64,000 nt of DNA from Streptomyces diastaticus subsp. diastaticus (GCF_011170125.1 NZ_BLLN01000002.1:248001-312000); one strand, 5' to 3'; counted from the stretch's first letter, positions 42,342-51,336 are shown. Translations and numbers: made by a program. The notes: generated by a model from the sequence alone, not told the origin.

Positions 42342-42656
42342 TCAGCCCTGCTCCGGGGCGCCTCCGAGCTGGGCGGCGGCCGTCTCCACGGCGCTGCGCT
42401 CGGGAGCGGCGGGCTCGGTGCCCGGGGCGGGGCGGCAGGTGAAGCCGAGGCGGGTCAGCGCCCGCGTCACCTCGCCGGCGCTGAAGTCACGCCGGTCCTG
42501 GCGGGTGATGACCTCCCCGACCTGCTTGACCGGGTAGTGGTGGCGGCCGATGATCACGTACTCGCCGGTGACCGGCTCGGGCTTGACGCCCTTCATCTTC
42601 GCCACCACCTCGCTCTTGACGAGGTCGAAGGGGAAGCGGGCGATGACACAGCGCAT
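42342..42656 (-). CDS. SCO5918-family small protein
   Basis: 104 residues starting MRCVIARFPFDLVKSEV, with YVIIGRHHYPVKQVGEVITRQDRRDFSAGEVTRALTRLGF. It resembles the actinobacterial SCO5918 family, which accompanies the DEAD-box helicase and cold-shock genes found just beyond. No enzymatic motif is visible; a small nucleic-acid or ribosome-associated role is only a guess. Confidence 0.75.
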   Translation of the reverse strand: MRCVIARFPFDLVKSEVVAKMKGVKPEPVTGEYVIIGRHHYPVKQVGEVITRQDRRDFSAGEVTRALTRLGFTCRPAPGTEPAAPERSAVETAAAQLGGAPEQG

Positions 42657-42930
42657 GGGTGCCTCAACTCACGTGGTTTCGAAGGGGACCGGCGCCGGAC
42701 AGCGCTCCCGGCCGGCCGGTCGGGAAGGGGAGCGCGAGGACGCCATGAGCGTATCCGTCCGCACCCGTGGCGGGCGAGGATTCGGGCAGGCGTGCTGCCC
42801 GCGGGCCACCGCCCACCGTACGGGCGAGGCCCGGCCCGAGCGGTACTCGGAGCCGGACCACGTCCGCGACGCGCCCCGGACGCCACCCGGCCCCGTCAGG
42901 ACGAGGGGCCGGACGGACCGGGGCGCGGGC

Positions 42931-44472
42931 TCAAGCGGCCGAGCCGAGCGACGTGGCGCCGCCCTGCCCGGCCGGGCGGGACCGCACGGCCGCCGCGCGG
43001 CGCGCCTGCGCGGCGGGACTGCGCCGTCCGCGCGAGGAGGCCGCGCCACGACGGGGCGAGGCGGGCGCGGGGGCCCGCAGGGTGACGGGCACACCGGAGG
43101 GCTTCCGGGCGCCGGTGATGCGGCTCAGCTCGGCCTCGCCGGACCGCACCCGGGTGGTCTGCGGGGTGATCCCCGCGTCGGCCATCAGGCGGCTCATCGT
43201 GCGGCGCTGCTCGGGCAGGACCAGCGTGACGACGCTGCCGGAGGCTCCGGCGCGCGCGGTGCGGCCACCGCGGTGCAGGTAGTCCTTGTGGTCGGCCGGC
43301 GGATCGACGTTGACGACGAGGTCGAGGTCGTCGACGTGGATGCCGCGGGCGGCGACGTTGGTGGCGACCAGCGCGGTGACGTGCCCGTCGCGGAACTGCG
43401 CCAGCGTGCGCGTGCGCTGCGCCTGCGAGCGGCCGCCGTGCAGGGCGGCGGCGCGGACACCGTTGCGGAGCAGGTGCTCGGCGAGCCGGTCCACGGCGTG
43501 CTTGGTGTCCAGGAAGAGGATCACCCGCCCGTCACGGGCCGCGATCTCGGTGGCCAGGGCGTGCTTGTCGGGCCCGTGCACCTGGAACAGGTGGTGCTCC
43601 ATGGTGGTGACGGCCCCGGCCGACGGGTCGACGGAGTGGACGGTCGGGTCGTCCAGGTAGCGGCGGACCAGCAGGTCGACGTTGCGGTCGAGGGTCGCCG
43701 AGAAGAGCAGCCGCTGCCCGCCCGGGCGCACCTGGTCGAGCAGTTCGGTGACCTGCGGCATGAAGCCCATGTCGGCCATCTGGTCGGCCTCGTCCAGCAC
43801 GGTGGCGCCCACCTGGTCCAGGCGGCAGTCGCCCCGGTCGATGAGGTCCTTCAGCCGTCCCGGCGTCGCCACGACGACCTCCGCGCCGCCGCGCAGCGCC
43901 GACGCCTGCCGTCCGATGGACAGCCCGCCGACCACCGTGGTCATCCGCAGCCGCAGGGAGCGGGCGTACGGCGTGAGCGCCTCGGTGACCTGCTGCGCCA
44001 GCTCTCGGGTGGGGACCAGGACCAGGCCGAGCGGGCTGCGCGGTTCCGCGCGCCGCCCCTCCAGCCGCGCCAGCAGTGCGAGGCCGAAGGCGAGGGTCTT
44101 GCCGGAGCCGGTGCGGCCCCGGCCGAGGATGTCGCGTCCGGCCAGCGAGTTCGGCAGGGTCGCCGCCTGGATCGGGAACGGCTGGGTGACGCCCTCGGCG
44201 GTCAGGCAGGCCAGCAGCGCGGACGGCAGGCCGAGCCGGTCGAAGGAGTCGACGGGCGGCAGGGCGGGGGTGCCGGTGGCGGGCGGGGCGAACTCGCCGC
44301 GGGCTCCGGCCCGGGTGCGCTCCCCGCCGGAGCGGCGGCCGCCCTGGGGGCCGCCTCGGCCCGGGGAGCGGTAGCGGTCGGGGGTGGCGGAGCGGGGGGC
44401 GCCGGCGCCCCGGTGGCCGCCGGAGCGCCGGCCGGTGCGGTCGTCGCTGCGACTCGCGCGGTTCTGGTTCAC
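42931..44472 (-). CDS. DEAD-box RNA helicase
   Basis: 513 residues. An Arg/Gly-rich N-terminal tail (about 1-70) precedes the helicase core: Q motif (FPIQAATLP), motif I RTGSGKT, Ia PTRELAQQ, II DEAD, III SAT, V TNVAARGIHV, VI HRGGRTARAG. The C-terminal tail is Arg/Ala-rich. Motif I begins RTG rather than the usual QTG/RTG choice, still normal. Likely resolves RNA structure in cold or stress; the cold-shock gene upstream on the same strand supports this. Confidence 0.95.
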   Translation of the reverse strand: MNQNRASRSDDRTGRRSGGHRGAGAPRSATPDRYRSPGRGGPQGGRRSGGERTRAGARGEFAPPATGTPALPPVDSFDRLGLPSALLACLTAEGVTQPFPIQAATLPNSLAGRDILGRGRTGSGKTLAFGLALLARLEGRRAEPRSPLGLVLVPTRELAQQVTEALTPYARSLRLRMTTVVGGLSIGRQASALRGGAEVVVATPGRLKDLIDRGDCRLDQVGATVLDEADQMADMGFMPQVTELLDQVRPGGQRLLFSATLDRNVDLLVRRYLDDPTVHSVDPSAGAVTTMEHHLFQVHGPDKHALATEIAARDGRVILFLDTKHAVDRLAEHLLRNGVRAAALHGGRSQAQRTRTLAQFRDGHVTALVATNVAARGIHVDDLDLVVNVDPPADHKDYLHRGGRTARAGASGSVVTLVLPEQRRTMSRLMADAGITPQTTRVRSGEAELSRITGARKPSGVPVTLRAPAPASPRRGAASSRGRRSPAAQARRAAAVRSRPAGQGGATSLGSAA

Positions 44473-45065
44473 GGGAACCTCCTCGTTGCGGAACGCCGGG
44501 GAATCCCGGCCGCGCGGAGCTGGAACGCGGAAGAGTCACCGATACGAACCGAAGAAAATGCGGGGAAAGCAGAAATCTGGAACAGGCAAGGGGACGCGCC
44601 GAAGATGCGCTCGCGCCTTGTCGAAAAGAGCCCGGGCCATTCGGGCCGCGTTCTCCGGGGTCGGCGCGGGCCGGTCGGATCACGGTCGTTCATCTCGGCG
44701 TGGGACTCTCGCCCCGCCGTGGTGTGGCTGTGCGGCGTGCCGCCGCGGTGCTTTCGGCGTGCGGCACTCGGGTCACTCGCTTCGCGGCACGTGGGCCGCG
44801 GCCCGGCCGCACGGCCGGGTGTCCTCACGGTACAGGGGGCCGCGGGTGCGTCCACTCGGTGGTGGACAGGGGTCCGGGCGGGACGGAGTCCCGTCGGGGA
44901 GTGTCGGGACGCGCGGTCGGTCCGACGGCCCGGGCCCGGCGGTTCGCGCATCAGGGGGCGAGGGCGACCGGCACTCCGGCGGAGCGGCACCCGAGGGGGC
45001 TCCGGCGAAGGGGCCGGGGGTGGCGAGGCGACTACGCCTCACCTGGGAAAACCGGGGAACGCACG
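44473..45065. other. Long gene-free leader region of the helicase
   Basis: 593 bp between the helicase start and the cold-shock terminator. No gene with sensible codons appears on either strand. It may hold a long structured 5' leader, common in cold-regulated helicase genes, and the helicase promoter. Confidence 0.5.
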
Positions 45066-45100
45066 AGCTGGGGCCCGCACCCAAGGTGCGGGCCCCAGCT
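45066..45100 (-). terminator. Terminator of the cold-shock gene
   Basis: 15-base perfect arms AGCTGGGGCCCGCAC / GTGCGGGCCCCAGCT with loop CCAAG, 23 bp beyond the cold-shock stop on its strand. Confidence 0.85.
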
Positions 45101-45122
45101 GCGTCTACGCTACCGCCAGGCG

Positions 45123-45326
45123 TCAGGCAGGAACGATGTTCTCGGCCTGCGGGCCCTTCTGGCCCTGCGTGACGTCGAACGTGACCTTCTGGCCTTCCAG
45201 CAGCTCACGGAAGCCGGAGGTGGCGATGTTCGAGTAGTGGGCGAAGACGTCGGCGCCGCCGCCGTCCTGCTCGATGAAGCCGAAGCCCTTTTCCGCGTTG
45301 AACCACTTCACGGTGCCAGTAGCCAT
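45123..45326 (-). CDS. Cold-shock protein (CspA family)
   Basis: 67 residues, a complete cold-shock domain: [20 protein letters not shown] (RNP1) and DVFAHYSNI (RNP2). It binds single-stranded RNA/DNA as a chaperone. The start has a perfect GAAGGAG site, implying very high translation. Located upstream of the DEAD helicase on the same strand, separated by its own terminator. Confidence 0.96.
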   Translation of the reverse strand: MATGTVKWFNAEKGFGFIEQDGGGADVFAHYSNIATSGFRELLEGQKVTFDVTQGQKGPQAENIVPA

Positions 45327-45908
45327 GTCATATCTCCTTCGGGGCAATTCACCGGGACCCGCACTGTGCGAATCCCGCGCCGCCGCGATGATTACCCCGC
45401 CCGGAGAAAAATCTCCGGAAATACACAAGCGTTCCTGCTGATGGCCGTCGATTTCTCGTCGGACCCTCCGCGAAGGAGCGTGAAATTCTGGGAACCACAA
45501 CTGCAACTGGTACCGACACTAGCACGCGGCCTCCGCCGGCGGAGGGGCCGAAAGCGCCCATTCGGCGGCCCCTGGGGATTTCCGCTCACTCTCCGTCCAG
45601 GAAATCCGCACCCGCCATGCCGCCTCTTTCTGCACCAGCCGCGACAGATATGCGCCCACCGGCTCGCGCGGCGGCACCTCCGGCCCCGGGCCCGCCGACC
45701 CCGGGCCTACCCCTGCCGCGGGGATCGAACCCCACGACACTCCGGGAAAAACTGTCACGGCCACGTTAGACAGAGGACCTTCCCGGAGTTAGCCTTTTTT
45801 CTCCGGGTGCTGCGATCCGCCGGAGTCCCGAGCCCACCGTGTGCAGCGGAAAGGCCGGGGAGAACTTCCTCCGGAAGGAGCAGCGATCCGTCCCACGAAG
45901 AGGTGCAG
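45327..45908. other. Intergenic region between cold-shock and MerR-like genes
   Basis: 582 bp holding both divergent promoters. A minus-strand frame 45519-45764 (81 codons, containing VPPREPVGAYLSRLVQKEA) is possible but has poor start context and I do not call it. A CTCCGGG-type AT-rich patch around 45785-45810 may be the MerR-like gene promoter. Confidence 0.45.
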
Positions 45909-46256
45909 GTGACCCGTAAGACCCCGCCGGACCCGACGGACAAGTTCGACGACGAGGACTACCCCGCGTACACCATGGGCCGCGCGGCCGAGATGATCGG
46001 CGCGACCCCGGCGTTCCTGCGGGCCGTCGGCGAGGCCCGCCTGATCACGCCGCTGCGCTCGGCGGGCGGCCACCGCCGGTACTCGCGCTACCAGCTCCGG
46101 GTGGCCGCGCGCGCCCGGGAGCTGGTCGACCAGGGCACGCCCGTGGAGGCCGCCTGCCGCATCGTGATCCTGGAGGACCAGCTCGAGGAGGCCCTCCGCG
46201 TCAACGAGCGGCTGCGCCACGCCTCCGCGGTCCCCGGCGAGGGCTCCCGCGACTGA
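45909..46256 (+). CDS. MerR-family HTH protein (BldC/SCO-type, short)
   Basis: 115 residues from GTG 45909 with GAAGAGG upstream. MerR-type winged HTH at about 20-88: YTMGRAAEMIGATPAFLRAVGEARLITPLRSAGGHRRYSRYQL, then a short helix that may dimerise. It lacks an effector domain and cysteines. Convergent with the HATPase gene (18 bp). Possibly linked to stress or to the partner-switching genes nearby, but this is only position. Confidence 0.88.
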   Translation: MTRKTPPDPTDKFDDEDYPAYTMGRAAEMIGATPAFLRAVGEARLITPLRSAGGHRRYSRYQLRVAARARELVDQGTPVEAACRIVILEDQLEEALRVNERLRHASAVPGEGSRD

Positions 46257-46274
46257 GCGGCGCTCCGGCCCGGC

Positions 46275-46832
46275 TCAGAACAGGGGCAGGGTGACGGTCA
46301 CGCACTTGCCGCCGCCGGGCTGCAACCGTACGGAGACGTCCTGCGCGAGGCGGCGTACCAGCGGCCAGCCGTATCCGCCGACCAACGGGCGGTCGGGATC
46401 GAAAGGGCCGTCGGCGCGGGTGGTGGTCGGGACGGCCGAGCTGGCGTCGCTGACGTGCAGGGTCAGGTGGGCGTCGCCGAGCTGGACGTCGAAGCCGGTG
46501 AGGCCGCCACCGTGCCGGATGGCGTTGGTGACCAGTTCCGAGGTGACCAGCAGTACGTCGGCGACGACCACGCTCTCGCCGAGGCCGCCGCCCGCCTCCG
46601 CCACGGCGTCCGGGCCGAAGCTGTCGCGCAGCGCGTGCTGGACCAGGTCGCGGGCCTCGCCCGCCGTGGCGGGCACCGCCGCGCCGCGCCGCGCCCCACG
46701 ACGGCGCGGAGCCGACACGATCCGCGGCGCGTCCCCGGGGCGGCGCAGGACGCCGGGACGGTGGTCGCCCTCGGCGCGGGCGAGGCCCTGCCGGAACTGG
46801 ATCAGGTCTCCGTCGCCTTCGTCGACTGTCAC
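46275..46832 (-). CDS. RsbW-like ATP-binding anti-sigma regulatory kinase
   Basis: 185 residues. The C-terminal HATPase_c_2 domain has the N-box TSELVTNAIRHGG, the DAS/GYGWPLVRRLA ATP-lid region and a beta-strand finish KCVTVTLPLF. RsbW/SpoIIAB-type proteins hold a sigma factor and phosphorylate a serine of an STAS antagonist. GTG 46832 with AAGGGGG. It lies last in a same-strand series with two STAS proteins, a B12-binding protein and a PP2C phosphatase, making it the predicted kinase of this switch. Confidence 0.9.
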   Translation of the reverse strand: MTVDEGDGDLIQFRQGLARAEGDHRPGVLRRPGDAPRIVSAPRRRGARRGAAVPATAGEARDLVQHALRDSFGPDAVAEAGGGLGESVVVADVLLVTSELVTNAIRHGGGLTGFDVQLGDAHLTLHVSDASSAVPTTTRADGPFDPDRPLVGGYGWPLVRRLAQDVSVRLQPGGGKCVTVTLPLF

Positions 46833-46959
46833 GGCTGGCCCCCTTGCGTCGGTACGGCTGCTCGGCTCTGCGGTTGCGGTACGGCCTTCTCGTCCCGGAC
46901 CGGCCCCGGGCCCCCGGCGGAGCTGCCGCCGGGGACCGGGTACCCGCGGACGGCCGGGT

Positions 46960-47310
46960 TCATTGCTCCCGGGCGACCTGGACGGTGGGCGCCGTCTCGA
47001 ACGCCGCGAGCGTGCCGGTGACCTCGAAGAGCCGGGAGACGAGGTCGCTCATGGGCCCGGCGATGATCAGGCGCCGCTCCCGCTCGCGGTGATCGCGCAG
47101 GGCGCGCAGCAGACTGCCGAGGATGCTGGAGTCGGCGAAGCTGGTCCCGGACAGGTCCACGACCGTCCGGGGCGCCGCCTCGCGCAGCGCCCGGGCCAGC
47201 GCGGCGTCCAGGGCGGGTGCGGTGTGCAGGTCCACGTCGCCGTGGACGCCGATGACGAAGGCGGACGGTTCCGCGCTCGTCGTGATGTCCATCCCCGATC
47301 TCTCCAGCAT
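46960..47310 (-). CDS. STAS-domain anti-sigma factor antagonist (phosphorylatable)
   Basis: 116 residues from ATG 47310, which has AAGGAGG upstream. STAS fold with the phosphorylation loop TSFADSSILGSLL: the conserved Ser after Asp (D-S-S) is present, as in RsbV/SpoIIAA. Predicted to bind the RsbW-like kinase when unphosphorylated and so free a sigma factor. 127 bp upstream of the kinase gene on the same strand. Confidence 0.92.
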   Translation of the reverse strand: MLERSGMDITTSAEPSAFVIGVHGDVDLHTAPALDAALARALREAAPRTVVDLSGTSFADSSILGSLLRALRDHRERERRLIIAGPMSDLVSRLFEVTGTLAAFETAPTVQVAREQ

Positions 47311-47953
47311 GCTCCTTACCTCCTTCTTCACGTGCGCCCGGAACGGCGCGGCCCCCGAGGGGGTGTCCGCGCGGGCCCGGGCCGCGGGCCCGCGGATCTC
47401 GCCGGTGGCCGCGGGGACGCACGGTGCGGTTCTCGCGGCCGGGGTTCTTCTCCTGGCGTTCCACGAATCCCACTCCTCGGTTCGGACGGTCCGTTCCGTT
47501 CAGCGCTTTTTGCCACGATCCCCCTGTTCAAACGGGCCCCGGCCGCGGACAGGGAATTCCCGGAAGGCGCGGGTTCCCGCTCCGGGAGCGCGCCGGGGAA
47601 AGGCCGTCCGCGCCCGGGGAGCCGGCTTCCTGGACCCGGATTCCGGCACGCGGCAAAGGGTTCGGGTCCCGCCCGGTGAAGGGCGCGGCCAGGTCGGTGG
47701 CCCCGCCGCCGACCGGCGCGGACACCGGAGCACGGCGGGCCGGCGGCACGGGCCCGGGACCGTCACGCCGGGCCGCCCGTTCCCTCGCGATTCCTCCGCC
47801 TCTCCGGGAAGTCGGCAGCGGAATGCGGCACGCCGCACAGGGCGGAGTGGCGGTGCGGCTGACCGCACCGGAGGCGGCGGAAGGAGAATTCCGAGGGGCC
47901 GGACGTACCGGATTCCGGCCGGGACGGGCCCACGGGTGTCCCCGGACCGTGTC
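47311..47953. other. Gene-free stretch inside the partner-switching series
   Basis: 643 bp separating the two STAS genes. Neither strand has a frame with good codon use. It is likely to contain the promoter of the antagonist/kinase pair, so the series is probably two transcripts. Confidence 0.5.
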
Positions 47954-48313
47954 TCAGGCCTGCCGGGGCTCCTGGCCGACCAGGTACCCGTGGGTCCCGG
48001 TGACCGCGAGCAGCTTCTCCAGGCGGGCCGGGCGGTTCTCCAGGCGAAGGAGGCAGTCGGCGGCGCGGGCGCGGCGGCCGAGCATCAGCAGGGCCGCCAG
48101 TCCCAGCGCGTCGCAGGTGGTGAGCCCGGCGCACTCCAGCCGCAGCAGCCGGGGGGCGGGGGGCGTCTCCAGATGGCGGGCGACGGCCCGCACCAGGGCG
48201 TCGGCGCTCTCGTGGTCGAGGCTGCCGGCGAGCCGCAGGCCGAGGGTGCCGGGGGCGTCCGGCTCGGCGGTGAGGGTCAGGCCGGTGTCGTCGAGGTCGT
48301 CCGGAGGGGTCAT
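47954..48313 (-). CDS. STAS-domain protein lacking the acceptor serine
   Basis: 119 residues of STAS fold (LGLRLAGSLDHESADALVRAVARHL; LRLECAGLTTCDALGLAALLMLGRRA). Where RsbV-type antagonists have D-S-S/T-G, this one has C-D-A-L-G-L: the phosphorylatable Ser is Ala. It therefore cannot be switched off by a kinase in the normal way. It is encoded 33 bp after the B12-binding protein gene, suggesting it carries that protein's output. Confidence 0.9.
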   Translation of the reverse strand: MTPPDDLDDTGLTLTAEPDAPGTLGLRLAGSLDHESADALVRAVARHLETPPAPRLLRLECAGLTTCDALGLAALLMLGRRARAADCLLRLENRPARLEKLLAVTGTHGYLVGQEPRQA

Positions 48314-48346
48314 GCGGGCTTCCGGGGCCGGTCGGGTGCGGGGAGG

Positions 48347-49420
48347 TCAGGCGGTGGCGAGGGCGGCGCCGCCCCGGCGGAGCAGGCGGGTGGCGCGGGG
48401 GAAGTCGCGCAGCGGCTCGCCGAGCAGTTCCAGGGCGGGGGCGAGGGAGCGGGCGGGTACGCCACGCGCGTCGAGGATGCCCGCGGTCCAGGTGAGGAAG
48501 CCGGTGAACAGCTCGTCGTCGTCGACGTAGAGGGCGGTGGCGAGGAAGTCGACGATGTGGGCGATGTCCTCGGCGGTGCGTTCCCGCTGGCGTTCGGTGT
48601 AGGCGCGCAGGGCGGGGACGCGGTCGGCGAGCCCGTCCACGGTCTCCCGGACCAGCCGGGTCCGGCCGCGGCTGACCAGCGTGTACTCCTGGTCGGCGAG
48701 GTGTGGCAGGTCCTCCACCGGCTCGTGCGGGACGGCCGGGGGGACGGCCGGTCCGCCCGCGGCCAGCTCGGCGGCGGCGCGGGCGTCCGGGGCCCAGCCG
48801 TCGGCGCCGAGCAGCCGCGCGTACCGCCCGTCGGTGCCGAAGGCGGCTCCGCCCGCGAGGACCGGCACCCCGGCGGCCTGGCAGGCGGTGATGGCGGCGT
48901 GCGCCGTGGGCAGCCGGGTGGGGATCGAGGAGGAGAGCGCGACCAGGTCGGGCCCGCTCTGGTGGAGGTGGGCGATGAGGTGCGGGGTGGGGGCCTGGGC
49001 GCCGAGGAAGTCGACCCGCCAGCCGCGCAGCCGCAGCGTCTCGGCGAGCAGCCGGGCGGGCAGGGCGTGCCACTCGCCCTCCACGCAGGCCACGGTGATC
49101 CTCCCGCGTGCCGCGCGGGGCGGCGGTGAGCGGTGGGCGAGGGCGGCGATGATCCGGTCGTTCACGGCGGTCGCGACGTGTTCCTGGGCGACGGTGAGCC
49201 GGTTGGCGGCCCACCCGAGCCCCACCTCCGCCTGGACGGGTCCGATCACGTCGAGCAGCGCCTGCTCGACGGTGAGCCCCTCGTCGAGGGCGGTGAACAG
49301 GACACCGGCCGCCGCGTACTCGTCGCCGGCCAGCAGGGCGTCCTGAAGCAGCCCGCGCAACGGCTCGGCCGAGCCGCCGGTCACAGCGGTCGCGACGCCC
49401 TGGGGCGTACGTGTCGTCAT
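48347..49420 (-). CDS. Cobalamin-binding protein with CarH-like B12-cap, no DNA-binding domain
   Basis: 357 residues. Residues ~15-95 are a four-helix B12-binding 2 cap containing W70-x9-E80-H81, the W-x9-EH signature of CarH/LitR photoreceptors. Residues ~103-225 are the Rossmann-like B12 domain: EWHALPARLLAETLRLRGW with E116-x-H118 as lower-ligand histidine (the usual ExHxxG has P121 for G), DLVALSSSI and GGAAFG. No MerR HTH precedes it. The last ~120 residues are an uncharacterised all-helical domain (RQRERTAEDIAHIVDFLATAL). Start overlaps the PP2C stop (ATGA). Predicted to sense light or B12 and drive the partner switch. Confidence 0.9.
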   Translation of the reverse strand: MTTRTPQGVATAVTGGSAEPLRGLLQDALLAGDEYAAAGVLFTALDEGLTVEQALLDVIGPVQAEVGLGWAANRLTVAQEHVATAVNDRIIAALAHRSPPPRAARGRITVACVEGEWHALPARLLAETLRLRGWRVDFLGAQAPTPHLIAHLHQSGPDLVALSSSIPTRLPTAHAAITACQAAGVPVLAGGAAFGTDGRYARLLGADGWAPDARAAAELAAGGPAVPPAVPHEPVEDLPHLADQEYTLVSRGRTRLVRETVDGLADRVPALRAYTERQRERTAEDIAHIVDFLATALYVDDDELFTGFLTWTAGILDARGVPARSLAPALELLGEPLRDFPRATRLLRRGGAALATA

Positions 49421-51105
49421 GCGTCGCCCCTGCCCCCGAGGGCGGTGCTCACCACGCCTGCCGTGGATTTCGGCACGGTGACGGCGACCATGGCCATGTC
49501 GTCGTGCTCACCGCCGCCCACCCACTGGGTGGCCAGCATCTGCACGCGTTCGACGACGGCCTCCGCGGGCATCCCGGCGCACTCGGCGAGCGCCTCGCGC
49601 AGCCGCTCCTCGCCGAACATCCGGTCGCCGAACGGGCCGCCGCGCGCCTCGGTGACGCCGTCGGTGTAGAGCAGGCAGGTCTCCCCGGCGCGCAGCGTGA
49701 CCCGGGCGGTGGTGGCCTCGACCTCGGGCAGCGCGCCGACCAGCGAGCCCCGGGTGTCGGCCGCCTCGACGGTGCCGTCGGCGCGGACCAGCAGGGGCGG
49801 CGGGTGTCCGGCGCTGGTCAGGTCAAGGCGTACGGCGTCGCCGTCGCGGATCGCGGAGGCGAGGACGAGGGTGGCGAAGCGGGTGTGGTGGGAGCTGAGC
49901 AGCGAGTCGTTGAGCATCCGCAGGACGCGCGGGTGGTCGTCGGCCATCGGCAGCAGCGCCTGGAGGGTGTTGCGGATCCTGCCGGTGAGGACGGCGGCGT
50001 CCAGGCCCTTGCCGCAGACGTCGCCGAGGACCACCAGCGAGGCCCCGGCCTCGCCCGCCTCGGGGTGGACGTCGTAGAAGTCGCCGCCGACCCGCTCGCC
50101 GCGCTCGGAGGCCCGGTAGCCGCCGGCGAACTCGACCCCGCGGATCTGCTCCAGGCGGGGCGGCAGCAGTTCGCGCATGAGCGTCGCGGTGACGGCGGCC
50201 TGCTCGGCGTACATCCGGGCGGCGGAGAGGGCGGCTCCGGCGCGGGCGGCGAAGAGGCGGGCGAAGACCTCCTCGGGCTCGGTGAAGCCGCGCTTGCCGT
50301 CGCGGCGGAGCAGGATCAGCGCCCCCGCCGGGACGCCGTGGCCCGGCAGCGGGACGACGGCGACCGCGCCGACCGGCCCGCCGAACTCCTCGGGCACCAC
50401 CCAGTCGGGCAGCGCCTCCGGATCGATCCAGCGCGAGGGGACGGGCGGGAAGCCCTGGAGCGCCTCGGCGAGTCCGGGCAGGTCGGCCGGGTCGAGGGTG
50501 AGCAGGGCCCGGGTCGAGCCGCCGCCGTCCACCGCCCGGGCCAGCGGGGTGCGCCGCCCGCCGCCGGAAAGGACCACGACGACGCCGTCGGCGAGGTGGC
50601 GGGCGGCGAGCTGCGCGGTCACCTCCATGCAGCGTTCGGTGTTGAGGGTGGCGAGCAGCGCGTTGGAGGCTTCGGCGAGGAAGGCGGTGCGTTCGCGTTC
50701 GACGGCGAGCGCGGCCTCGGCGGCGGCCCGCTCGGTGTCGTCGCTCAGCCACCAGACGAGGTGCGGGGTGCCGCCGTCCCGGCCCGGGGCGGGCACGGCG
50801 CGGTAGACCCGTTCGCCGACCGGTCCGGAAGCGGGCTCGCCCGCCTCCCCGGTCCGCGGCGCCGGGCCCGCTCCGACCGCCGCCCGGTGTGCCGCGCCCA
50901 GCCACCGGGGTACGGCCGCGGAGAGCGGGGCACCGGGGACGGCGGCCGGGAACAGCGCGGCGGCGTGCGCGTTGGCGGTGACGACGGCGCCGGCCATGTC
51001 GGCGGCCAGGACCGGCCAGGGGGCGTCGTACCCGGCGCCGGGTAGGGCCGGGTGCCCGGTACGCGCCCGGGGCGCGCCGACGGGGGAACTCCTCGTAGCG
51101 TCCAC
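49417..51105 (-). CDS. PAS-GAF-PP2C (SpoIIE/RsbU-like) phosphatase
   Basis: 562 residues from GTG 51105 with GAAGGG upstream. Domains: a PAS-like fold at ~20-130, a coiled linker (ERAAAEAALAVERERTAFL), a GAF domain at ~150-310, and SpoIIE-type PP2C at ~330-550 with metal motifs GERVGGDFYDV, LGDVCGKGLDAA, TDGVTEARG and HDDMAMVAV. Such phosphatases dephosphorylate STAS antagonists to release sigma factors. It is the first gene of the PP2C-B12-STAS operon, overlapping the B12 gene by four bases. Confidence 0.92.
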   Translation of the reverse strand: MDATRSSPVGAPRARTGHPALPGAGYDAPWPVLAADMAGAVVTANAHAAALFPAAVPGAPLSAAVPRWLGAAHRAAVGAGPAPRTGEAGEPASGPVGERVYRAVPAPGRDGGTPHLVWWLSDDTERAAAEAALAVERERTAFLAEASNALLATLNTERCMEVTAQLAARHLADGVVVVLSGGGRRTPLARAVDGGGSTRALLTLDPADLPGLAEALQGFPPVPSRWIDPEALPDWVVPEEFGGPVGAVAVVPLPGHGVPAGALILLRRDGKRGFTEPEEVFARLFAARAGAALSAARMYAEQAAVTATLMRELLPPRLEQIRGVEFAGGYRASERGERVGGDFYDVHPEAGEAGASLVVLGDVCGKGLDAAVLTGRIRNTLQALLPMADDHPRVLRMLNDSLLSSHHTRFATLVLASAIRDGDAVRLDLTSAGHPPPLLVRADGTVEAADTRGSLVGALPEVEATTARVTLRAGETCLLYTDGVTEARGGPFGDRMFGEERLREALAECAGMPAEAVVERVQMLATQWVGGGEHDDMAMVAVTVPKSTAGVVSTALGGRGDA

Positions 51106-51336
51106 GTGTGCGGGCCCTTCGCTGGAGCCCTGCCACCTTTCCGGTAGATCGACGACGGTCCTCCCCCGGTGCACCATCCCGCAGGACCGGCACGCCCGGC
51201 AAGCCGCCCTCGGCTTCGCCCCCGGGCCCGCCGGCGGACGACGAGACGGTGCTCACACTGCCGCCACGCTCCTGAGCGCCCGGACCGCGCGTGGTCGGGG
51301 ACCACCCCGTCACTCGTGTACGGTGGTGATTACCGA

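Noticed and set aside
45519..45764. An 81-codon minus-strand gene.
   Set aside because: Weak start context and mixed codon preference; no recognisable protein.
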